Below, one piece after another: positions 31,723-42,248 of a stretch of DNA of 64,000 nt (position 1 is the stretch's first letter; every line of letters starts with the position of its first letter). The DNA lies in the NCBI GenBank assembly GCA_029747585.1, contig JAPEVF010000151.1:1-64000 (forward strand). The letters run 5' to 3'. The translations under genes were made by a program, and so were the position numbers. The notes under the pieces are model-generated. The model had not been told where the DNA came from. It made no database searches and saw only the letters and a program-made list of their open reading frames with translations. This DNA is from Pleurotus djamor (taxonomy: Eukaryota > Basidiomycota > Agaricomycetes > Agaricales > Pleurotaceae).

Positions 31723-34434
31723 ATGGACGCCCCAAGTTCAGGCGCGCCGTCTAACCTACCAGCTTTGAGGTGACATTTCTCGGTCATCTACGCGTCTTTG
31801 AAAAGCATTGACTTTATTTTGAGCAGTGTATCCGCAGGGAGCTCGGCGTTCCGAGAAACCCTCAACTTCATCACGGATATCAAGCTCCAAGAGCTGGATA
31901 AGCAACAGGCTGCTTACGACGCTCACTTGAAGGTCATCAGTGACGCGGCTTCCGTTTCTGATCCTATCCAAAGGGTTGAGATGTTTCTCAAAGCAATCCG
32001 CGATTGGACTGGCTCGGGAAGTGTCAAAGGTCGCTTTCCTCTTACCATCGACGGTATGCTCGACTTGGACCAACTCGAGATTTGGATCGCGCAGAGCAAG
32101 AAGGACCCTTGTGTCAGTCCCGTCGTGGTAGAAGGATGGATCAAGATTCTCGAGTCTCATATCAAGTACAACGCGACTCGGTTCGAATATGCATCGCTTT
32201 TCGGGAAGCTCCTCAAGGAGTGGATGTCCAGCGGTGACTCCGTTACGGGTTTCCGCCTTGCGTCACTCGACGCGCCCTTATCCAATGACCTCCCTGTTGT
32301 AAATGATCGGGCGGAGCTGACCGAGCAGAAGGAACGCTTGCAAAAGCTGATCTTCCAACCTAGCGATGTCGACGTTGCTGCGCTCAAAGCTTACCTCGAA
32401 GACTTGTTTTCCTCTGTCGATGGAAAACAGATACTCAAAGAGGTTCGTGAAGAGATGAAAGAGCACAGCTACAACCTTCGACATTATCGCATTGATGCAG
32501 ATGACGTGCGATGGACCATTGACTCAGTTATCGAATCTGACTTGATGAGCGAGGAGAAGCGTATAACGCTCAAGCAGATGCGGTCCAACCGTGTCGTCCT
32601 CGAGGAACTGGCCAGCGTCCTGACCATGCGAATGGCCGATCTCGAAGCATGGTCATGGCCCAAGGAAGGCGTTGAAATTGAGATGCGCCGCGCTCTCAAC
32701 GGGAAATATCGAGCCTTCACGGACCCCGATATCGTCAATGGCCTCTTCCTGGAGTTCATTGGTATAACATGGCAGAAACACTTCAAGAAAGCCTTTACGC
32801 GCATCCTCAACTCGATCGCTTGGCAACCTTCCGTCCCCGCCGTGCCACCTGCCTTCCTCCAACGACGCCGTAGGTTCATCAAATCCTACGACGAGAAACC
32901 CCTCGCGACTCTTGAAGCAGCCCGGGTAGAAAACCGCAAGGAGCATTTCTTCATGTCGCAACTCGCAGACCTCGAACCTTCTTCAGGACGCAAGTCGTAC
33001 GATGGCTCCCCGCTTCAAGCTATCAATACTAAGCAACGTCTTATCAACATGCTGATGACCGATTGTCACATCAACACCGTCCTTCACAAGTCTCACACTG
33101 TCGTTCGCACCGATTTTGAGTGGTTTGGCCCCTCTCTTCCTCACGAAACGGTGTCTACGGTCCTCGAGTTCTTCGGCGTCTCGGGTTCCTGGCTGAAGTT
33201 CTTCAAGGCTTTTCTCGCCATGCCTGTTCGTTTTAAGGATGATCCTGAAAGCATCGTGCGCACGCGCACGAGAGGTACCCCCATCAGCTATGCCATCTCA
33301 CAATTACAGGGCGAAGTTGTCCTTTTCATCTCGGATTACGGGGTCAATCAACGTGCTGAGGGTCTCTACCTCTATCGCCTTCATGATGACGTCTGGTTTT
33401 GGGATGCACGCTCGGCGCGCTGCGAGAAAGCTTGGGAAGAGATCAACAAGTTCACCTCCTTGGCTGGCCTTGCCCTCAACCAAGAGAAAACTGGTTCGGC
33501 ATGTGTCGGTGGCACTCTTAGCTCCAAACTTCCGACGGGAGATGTCAAATGGGGATTCCTGAAGTTCGACGCTGACAAGGCGAGGTTCGTTATCAACCAA
33601 GACGATGTCACGCTTCATATCGCAGAACTCCAGCGTCAGCTTGCCGCTACCAAGTCTATCTTCGGTTGGGTCAACGTTTACAACAAATACATGGCATTCT
33701 TCCGTCGGAACTTTGGCGGCCGTCCTCCTTTCTCCTTCGGCCAGGCGCATTTCGATGACATCGTCGACACCTTCGCTCGTATCCAACACGAACTCTTCCC
33801 TGATCATCCTGGCGGCGCACTTGAATACCTTCGCTCTCTCGTGGGCTCTCGTATGGGCGTTTCCGATATCCCCGATGGATACTTCTACTTCCCAGCATCG
33901 GAAGGTGGCTTGGAGCTTCGCAATCCCATGATCGAAGCCTTCGCCCTCCGCAGGACCGAGAGCGACATACTCCCCAAGGAGCTCCAAAACCCAGATGACT
34001 TCCTTGAGCCTCTCGAGAAAGTAGCGAAAGAGGCCGAGAGGGATGCCAGCATGTACAACGAATTCAAGGCTAAATGGGAGAACGATCAGGAATCGTATAT
34101 GACTTACTCTTCGAGGGATTCCGGAACCCCTCCCAAGGAGTTTATGTCGTTTGAGGAGTATACCCAGTATCGTGAGCAATTCCTGGGGAATTGGCACGAC
34201 CTTTATGAGACGATGATGCACATTCCGTCTCCACGATGCCCCACAATCCCATCCGTTCTCCAGGCAAGGCTTCCGAAGATGAAGCGATCGGATTTTTATT
34301 CCGACTGGGTTGTTGCGCTTTATGGCCATCAACTTCTGGAGAAGTTCGGAGGCATGAAGCTGGTCGATGCGCGATTGATCCCCATTGGCATGGTTGAACT
34401 CTTCAAGACCGCCAAGTTGAAGTGGGATCAGTAG
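31723..34434 (+). CDS. Reverse-transcriptase-like protein, full length, 884 residues
   Basis: The long frame has no ATG near its beginning. An exon from the ATG at 31723 to 31769 and a 57-base intron (31770-31826, GTGACA...GAGCAG) join it in phase, giving 884 residues. The middle carries a polymerase palm: motif A around residue 445 (VVRTDFEWFGPSLPH), motif B around 498 (RGTPISYAIS, like GxPxSP), motif C around 536 (YRLHDDVWFW, the place of YxDD), then a motif D-like LALNQEKTG. The three expected aspartates are present. The N-terminal 350 residues and the C-terminal 250 (ending KLKWDQ) match no endonuclease, RNase H or integrase that I can see, and no repeats flank the gene. It resembles non-mobile, RT-related cellular genes of fungi more than a retroelement. 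A diverged copy ends at 209. Role unknown. Confidence 0.88.
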
Positions 34435-34657
34435 GTTTTTGTTGTCCACTCTCACTCTTTCATACCGCGGACTGCGACCCACGTTCTCTTTGATCACATA
34501 GTATTGACTCCCTGCAATCCCCATTCACACTTATATTTATCAGCACATATCTGTAGCAATATCCTCCACTTAGCATTAAACATTATACCGAGATCATCTG
34601 TACAGTACATACAAGTAGTCCAATCCCAACCCAACTTACATGATATTCATGGATGCT

Positions 34658-36412
34658 TCACCAGAAGGTGGACACAAAGATAACGAACCATCCCAACCAT
34701 GGCCAAACATCATTCGCAAGCGCGAAGGCTTTATTGGATGCGGCGGTTGTCAAACTCGTCCTGCGGTATACCTTGAGTGAATTCACGATCCATATCGCGT
34801 TCTGAAAGCGCATGAGTTCGACGGAGAGAAACGATGGCTGACAAGACTGCCTACATCGAAGTTAGAGGGCTCCATCATCCGCTCAGGACAAGTTCCTGGG
34901 CAGCCAGACGTAGCATACGAATTTCCAGCCCAATCGCCTGTGTATTCAAGGTCAGACTCCTGCAGGACGGAAGGGAGGAATAAGATTGAAAACTAACCGC
35001 AAAATGTGTTGCCTGCAGAGCCGACATCTCAGCGTCGAAAAGGGAGGAAAGACAGGGCTTTCTACTTACTGAAGATGACAGCATGGTTGGCGAAGTGCTG
35101 AGTTATATTGCAGCCAGCAGGGTCGAGCGCCGCAACTGGGGGTCCCCATCCAGATGGTCTCGGACTTCCGTCGATGATATCCTGAGGTATCGCAGCGCGA
35201 TAGAATGACCCTTCGGAAAAATGAAGATCAGGACCACACAGAGTATTATCAGGAGGACAGGACGAACAAACAGCTATACCAAATTCATCCCATTTCATCG
35301 CGTAAACACCACCGCCTTGAGCATCGAACAAAGGTCCATAGGAAGCTCTGCTCCACTCGGTGATACCACATCCAGGGTTTCCGTTTAGTGTTCCATCACA
35401 ATCTAGATGTTGTTCGCCATCTCTTTCGACGACTGTGCCAGTGAAGGTTGCGTTGGGGGTGAGATGGCAGCCCGGTCCGGTGTGCCAGGTGACTTGGTTG
35501 TGTTGATTGTCATGAACGCCTTCGATTATGTCTATTTCACCAACCTATCCATTCAAGATCAGTGAAACGGACCGCGAATAGATGACCGCTACACGAACAT
35601 AAGGCCAATCACCCGATTTTCCGATTGTCCAGAAGGCAGGCCAAATGCCTGTAGGGTTATGAGATGGATGATAGTTAAAGAAGACGGAGAGGCGGCCCAC
35701 CACACCCCCAAGGTGCTTTATCCACGTCCAAGATGAACAGTCCAGTATCCCAGTTTTTGTATGTTTCCACGCGAACGCTGCTCCATTGTTAAACTATCCG
35801 GAAGGCAAAGTATGCGCAGAAACTCACCTCTCCCGGTATGTTCCAAGAGGCAGCGTTGTGGTATTGTCGCTTTTGAGGATGACCTTGTTGTTCTCAGTAT
35901 AGGCTAGCCGCCTCTCAAAGGCGCGATCCCGGTTGACGTAGCTAAGAGGAACTTCAACGATCTGCGCTACCCTAAATATGGAAAACATACTTGACAGTCC
36001 CTCTGGTGTATAATTCGCGTAAGCCACTCAGACGCGTTTCCTACACAATTTCACATACCTAGTAGGGTCAGGATGGTTAAAGAAGAATACATTGCTAAGT
36101 GAAGCAATCGTGTTAATCCAAGCAGAAACGATGCCGGAACATGACGCACTCGAAGAAGTTGCTCGCGTCCAGAACATCGCTGATCAGCCATATGTAGTTT
36201 GTTCCATTGGGCATTGTGTCGACATTAACGCGTTTGCTGAGGGAGTTCGGTATCCATGTATTGAGTTCGGATCGCGCAGCAGCGAGCCCGGCCGACCAAG
36301 GCGAACGTGCGGCGGCTGACTGGATATTGTTCAAGTTGAACAATGTTGAACTGAGAAAAAGCAACCCAAAGTTGAAGTTCGTGAGTCGTTTCCTGTGTCG
36401 TGGAGTAGTCAT
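34658..36412 (-). CDS. GH16 family glycoside hydrolase (endo-beta-glucanase type)
   Basis: Cell-wall-active enzyme cutting beta-1,3 or mixed beta-glucans. Many exons join in phase on the minus strand. Seen in order: NGTNYIWLISDVLDASNFF, FFFNHPDPT, YVNRDRAFERRLAY, KSDNTTTLPLGTYRER, SVRVETYKNWDTGLFILDV, APWGCG, the catalytic GEIDIIEGVHD (nucleophile and acid/base Glu of ExDxxE, near 35520-35545), QHNQVTWHTGPGC, GITEWSRASYGP, DAQGGGVYAMKWDEFGIAV, a 57-base intron, WSFYRAAIPQDI, FCGDWAGNSYATSGCPGTC and a last exon with VNSLKVYRR followed by a hydrophobic C-terminal tail. Length and motif order fit the laminarinase-like group. The N-terminal exon is uncertain: the ATG at 36412 lacks a strong signal peptide, and another frame upstream (to 36578) has a hydrophobic stretch that could be a spliced signal anchor. 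Confidence 0.88.
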
Positions 36413-39400
36413 TGGGGGCGTAAGTGAGCAGTAACAGCGTGGTGGAGTTGTTCAAGTGCAGGTGGCCGCGTGCAGCCAAGAGCAAAGAACATCCTGCAGC
36501 GAACGCCAAGAGCCCGTGGTCCCTCGTGTTCGACGCCGCCGCGCCCGTTGCCCAATTTAGCCATCCCGCCAAGATCATTCCGCGGAGTCCTTTAGGAGCC
36601 CCTCCTATCTAGACGGACCGGAAGGCCAACGGTGAGTAAGCACAAAAAAAGGTCTGATTGAGCTGAGATATTGGCGCAGTAGTAAGAGTATCTCCTTGTG
36701 CATAAGAACTTACAAACGCCACCGACCTGGGCATGGGTGCGACTGTAACGCCAAAACACCGAATTTTGGGACCCGATCATGAGGAGTTATCTTTCATAAA
36801 GGATTCCCTCGATACGGACGCAGTAGCGACCTCGTGCCTCCGAGTCGCCTCTGACGCAGAATGAAGTTCAACGTCGAACATGCGAATCTTGTGAGCGCTA
36901 CCGAGGAAATCCTAGCACATCTTACTAACCATACGTGCATTGGCCCACAAGCCAGCAGCGCTAAACCGAGCAATATACGTTGGCGCCTTTGAGTCAGGGC
37001 ACCTCGATACTGCTTCTACGTGTTGATTGTTGTCGAACTTTACGTGCCTTTCAGCTTCTTGAACTTCCTAACACTGCTTCATCTTCCCATGTTTACTGCT
37101 TACTCGGAAGCGAATAGATCAAACGATGTCATGAGGTACGATGCTATAGGGGTCAGCTGACTTTGCAGTGACTACTTCTACGACTGCAGCGGCTGCCTAG
37201 GTTCGGCCAATTGCACTCCATCAGACGAGTGTAACGTACACATTTCATGATATGAACATATTCTCATCCTTCGCATCGGACAGTACGAAGGCCTTGAAGA
37301 ATGGAAGGGTGTCCGAAGTACGCAAACGGAACTTGGTGTTCTAGGATGAAAAGATGAAGGGATGAAGAGAAGGAGATGAAGAGCCGTCTTGTGGCTGAAT
37401 AAATACCACATCGTAAGTATCAACTTCTCGAAAAGCCCTCAGAAAAGCGTAGCGCGCCTTTCAAACCAGAGAGCAAGTAGTATGGAATCCCCGGTGCTCA
37501 TCTAAGTTCTTGCGGCTTCAAGCTTCTCTGTCGCTGCCATGTCGTCGAATTTGAGATAGACCGGTAGTTGATGAAATTCCTTTCCTAAATTCGCTCGCCA
37601 CCGCCGCATGAAAAGATCCCCATATGAGTATACATCAAGATGGTTACGAACGTGTGGGCGTACACTTATAGGACTCCTCTTTCTCATCGATGTCAATACG
37701 CTGTGAGGAAACGGTGTGAGAAGCCCGATGTCAAATTCAAACGTCTAAGGTCAGACTGAAAGCTTACCATTACTTGTTAAATGTTCAACTTGTAGAAAGC
37801 TTCACGCGGTCATTTAAACCTGTACAAAGAGGATATACTCAACATCAACACAAAATTAGCAATGAGAAGAAACTACGGAACTCACATATTCCGGAGAAAC
37901 TGACCAGAAGCAAAGCACCAAACGCGCAAGCAATGTCCTAATGTGCGGTTTGTGATCAATTTGCATGTCATCCTTTTTTGAGAAAATATTCACGTGGATG
38001 TGGCGAGGGTACAGTTGCCTTCACCCGTTGACTGGAAATCCGAGCTCAATCGGGGTGCGGGATGCACTGATGATCGGGCGGAAGCGCGATCGCCGATCAC
38101 GATCGTGATCAAAGAGATTCTAGAACGCCTGTACGATTGAATGAGCTGCGTCTTTGCTGAGGTCTCCGAGAGATGCTGAAGACATAGAGTAAGCAAAGCG
38201 TCGAAGTTTCGTGATCAGAGCGGGCAACGTACAACTGAGCAGCTGACATCGTTCCAGGCCGCTTGACATCCCTCTGTCAACGTTCAACAGGAATTGCCAC
38301 TGATGGATGCAGATAATGTGGACGACGCGTAGACCGTGTAAAAAGAACTAGAGCCCTCGATAAAATGTCAAGGAAATGAGCAGAAGTACTGTTGGACATA
38401 AGTCAAGGCAATCAATGGAAGTATGCACATGCAAAGGGCCGAAACACTGCAGTGCGAAAGTTTGTGGGCCAGTACACATGATGCGGCGGCGACGACGCAT
38501 CGCGTAGCTGGTAATTAATATCAATGGAAGCGCACACAATCGGAGTGATAATGGAATATTCCAGAAGACCAAGTGATCAACGCTCACCTCGTCTCTCAGA
38601 TTCCCACTCGGAGGAAGAGATCGAACAGTCATTCTGTAAGTGCATCGAGATCCAAGGCTAAAATGCACCCAGCTTATCGCTACGATATACGAGCAGACAG
38701 CCCAGACGCGACGGCGAAGATCGAACGCAGGAGAGATATCGCTTTCCGCCTGACCTGCTTGACGGAACTCCGACTATCGATTGGACATATCGTGTCGACA
38801 CCTTCCAGTCAAGTGCGCAAAGCACCTAACCATCTATCATCTGTTGAAAGGACATATGAATGTACCGTCGAAAAGGACAGGGAATTTACTCACTCACTTC
38901 AAAACTTGACTTGCACCCCATGTCAGTTGACCTACGTCCTAGGGAGTTAAGCGGTTACCGAAAATGTCGCCATATCGTTTCATTGATGTGTGGCATTTTT
39001 ACGCTTTTGCATTAAGCTCCTGTTGATGGGCGCGCTGACGATGTGACCAAGATGGGATGGAGACAATGAGGCATGCGGCGATCAATGAATTAGAAGCACT
39101 TCCGTATAAGTATTCCAATCAAAACATAGCTTGCAAGGGTGATAATGAGCCTGATAGCAGGAAATACATGAGAGAAAAAACCCACGAACCTGGAGGCTTT
39201 AACCGCCCTCCAAGTGTGGTATCGGTAAAGGGTTGGGTAAATGGAAGCGCTTTCCGCGATCATCGTGGTGGGAACTAGCGCTGGAAGAGGTATCAAGACC
39301 TCGTTAGGCGAGCGAATGAGGAGCGTTTGGTGTTCCGGTTGCGACTCCTCACAACAAGCCATCTGTATGTCGCGCTTGCAGCTGATTCGCTCCCGATATA

Positions 39401-40071
39401 TCTGGTAACACCCATCAGCTGTGCCCAAGGCCTCCGAGTCCATGAAGAAGCGTCAGGCTTCTAGGAAGTTCGCAGGAAGAACTTGCGCCACGCGCCGCTT
39501 CTGCCGAACCACCAATATGGTATCGGGTGGGGAAAGGGCAAGCTTTAGAGTCCAAAGACAAAGTTTAAGGCGGTGGAGAGAGAAGACGCTCCAGAAAACC
39601 AGAAAATGAGGCTAAAAANGTTGGGACAAGATTCTGTTCCAAAAGTCGCTTAAGAGTTCAGCGCTCAGCGTCAAAAGGAAGGACGAAGATGAGAACTCGT
39701 AGAAATCCGAAAGCGATACCCAGAGGGAATCCGATCTCACGGAACGATTTCAGCTTCATTATGCGTTCCTGTAATCTCATTAACATACCCCGCAGCCTGT
39801 GCAAGAAAGAATGAGAGAATCCATCCAAGTCGGGGAATCCAACATAGCTTTCTTCCTCCAGGATGGCGAGTACTGACGCCGGGAGGTTTGGCCCCCGAAG
39901 TCCAAGGGGAGTCGATGTCAATGGCAAGGCGCGCCGGACTCGGTTGGAGTCGTTCAGCGAAAACCGCCGTGGATGTTTAATTGAAAGATAACGTCATAGA
40001 CGGGGCTAGAGACTTGAGTTAGGATAATTGAGAAGTGGAACGCGGAAGGAGGTAGGGGAGCTTGTCACGAT
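36413..40071. other. Long gene-poor stretch
   Basis: About 3.6 kb without a supportable gene. The most protein-like item is a minus-strand frame at 37502-37696 (LDVYSYGDLFMRRWRANLGK, QLPVYLKFDDMAATEKLEA), which may be a terminal exon of an unknown gene, but I could not link it to other exons. Frames at 38348-38950 and 39057-39927 have no recognisable content. One undetermined base follows an A run at 39619. Confidence 0.4.
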
Positions 40072-40587
40072 CTAACCCTGAAAGTCCTGACATGAGACAC
40101 ATCGGTTAACCGCTCGTCTGTGGTATGCCATCGCGAGAATGTAGAGGGTTACCTCCGTGCTATAGATCATGTCCATCTGATACTGCCAATCTGAGGTAGG
40201 GGTTTTGATCGCAATCCCTAGGGCATGGTCAAGTATGTGATGGTTGGACTGAGACTTGACCAAGATTGTCGATTTTGCGATTCTCATCTCACCTATGACA
40301 GTGACATACGAAGGAAGGGTCAATGGGAGCGGTGAATAATTGGAATGTCTAACCTCTTGAGAGAAAGATAAGTCGGCCGTAGGAGGAGCCGATATCGTAA
40401 TAGTGTCCCTGTTGGGTTTGTTTGCATCAGGCGATAGACGAACACCGGGCGCTAGCACTTTCCAAANGTGAGAAAAACATGGAATTTCTGGATTGTTTTG
40501 ATCAGGCTGAATCGAGGTTAAGGTGGAAAGAAGTAAAAGCACCGCGTGAACAAGCTTTAACTTGGTAGAAAGGCACTCCACGGACAT
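40072..40587 (-). CDS. Tentative secreted protein, unrecognised
   Basis: An ATG-started frame of 171 codons with a hydrophobic N-terminus (LVHAVLLLLSTLTS) that could be a signal peptide, followed by a Ser/Thr/Pro-containing region without known motifs. One undetermined base (40467, after an A run) lies inside it, so the frame across that point is not certain. A second minus-strand frame upstream (40671-41015) may belong to the same gene. No family recognised; it may be spurious. Confidence 0.25.
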   Translation of the reverse strand: MSVECLSTKLKLVHAVLLLLSTLTSIQPDQNNPEIPCFSHXWKVLAPGVRLSPDANKPNRDTITISAPPTADLSFSQEVRHSNYSPLPLTLPSYVTVIGEMRIAKSTILVKSQSNHHILDHALGIAIKTPTSDWQYQMDMIYSTEVTLYILAMAYHRRAVNRCVSCQDFQG

Positions 40588-42248
40588 CGTCCATGATACA
40601 TGAGTTCATGGTGGACGGTTGACATTTTTCCTTTCAGAGTCGGATACTGTAGGTAGTTGAAGTCGGAGTATCATAGTGTTTTGGACTGGCAGAATGAGAC
40701 CATGCTGGAAGGCGATGTATCATGTACTTGACGAGAGATCGTCCCTGTTGAGCTGTACTGAATAATAGTCCAGTTCCTAATGACGCGGTCGACCGTGGCG
40801 CCAGGGGTCTGGAAAGAAGAAGACGAACTTATGAGATTGATTAAACCACATTGGATGAGAGGCTGGGTCGAGGGAGCCTCCCGCCCATGTTTAGCCATCA
40901 AATTCAACAAGTATGTAAGTTTGGCGGGACGATGAGGCCCTTCGCGCCTGTCGAAGCAGAAGGAGCGATTCTGATAATTGTTCCAAGGTTCCGAGACGTG
41001 ACATGGTCCAGCCACATTGATGAGAGAACGAGATTTCGCTCCGGATTTACGCCGAGTACACCCAAAAGTAACGCAACCATGAGGCTGATGGAGGATGTAG
41101 AGTCAGCGCACGGAGATCTAAGAACTATTTACTTACTTACAAGTCGAAGTAATCAAACTGACCGTGGGTATTCGAAATCCCACAGTCATCGGAATGTGAA
41201 ACCGCCTTGGCAGTGGCTGGTAAATAGAAACAAACAGCCTGAAGTTTTCTTCACGATCCACCGTGATCGGTAGAACGCCGTTCTACCCTTCTCCTCATCT
41301 CCTTCGACCATCTCGACGACGGCTTGATTTTTATGTGAGTTCAAGGCTCCAAACTTTCTGTTCTGATGATTTTCTTTGCCGCCCCAGTCGTAGCTTATCG
41401 CTTTGACGAATGGCAGAGCACATAGCCAAACGTTGCACCTCTGAACTTTTTTTTTNCCTTTTTTTCTTTTTTTTCTGGCACATTCTCTTCGATATCGTTG
41501 CTGACTTGCTATTCTTAGGTTACGCAGGGGAAATATGACTTCTGGACCTCTGATGAATTCAATCTGACCTTGTCGATGGTGAGTGTTTCCCTCCACTACC
41601 CCCGTCGTTCTCCCATCATCAGATGAAAAACATTATCACCGAATTCCGGAGCCACGGCGATGGAGAATACCTCTACCAAAATACTAAGAACAGCCAACTG
41701 ATCAATCCTTTTACTTCTTCGCATCTCTTCCGTGTATCGTATGGACGCTGACCATGCTGTGTTGCCAGGTTCCTCAATCGTATGCGAACTTGGACTTGGG
41801 CTCTCGTCATCCGAATTGATAAGCCGCTGGAATGTCGCAGCATTGCTACGCGTGCTCATGGTAAGGAACCCTTCTCCATCATGCGTCATGGGGCATCTTC
41901 TGCATGGTTTCTCATACGCTTCGCATGACCACTTCTTTTGCTATCGTAGAGACTCTCCCTGTGCTGTAATTGTAGACTCAAATGCACTAGCTTTTGTTCG
42001 GGTATATGTTCGCGCAATTCGGTGATTGTTTGTGATCCGTTGCGGCGTCGGTATGTCCTTCATGTTTAGACATTTTCGCAGCAATTCCGAACATTGCGAA
42101 CAAGAATTTTAGTAGTGTGAGACGATCTTCAGGGTTACCATGATGACTCGTGATGCTTTGCATGCGACGCCGCCAGGGAACATCACCTTTGTGACCGATA
42201 ATGTAGATGACGCACCCACACCGCGGACTGAACTGTCTATAAGAAGAC
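40588..42248. other. Intergenic, weak coding traces only
   Basis: Short frames on both strands without recognisable domains. A possible plus-strand exon (about 41520-41580, bounded by TTCTTAG and GTGAGT) reads TQGKYDFWTSDEFNLTL, but I found no partners. A pyrimidine tract with an undetermined base lies at about 41447-41475. Confidence 0.35.

Noticed and set aside
33304..34524. 406-codon open frame on the minus strand
   Set aside because: It lies opposite the RT-like coding sequence and shares its codon periodicity; the plus-strand frame has the polymerase motifs.
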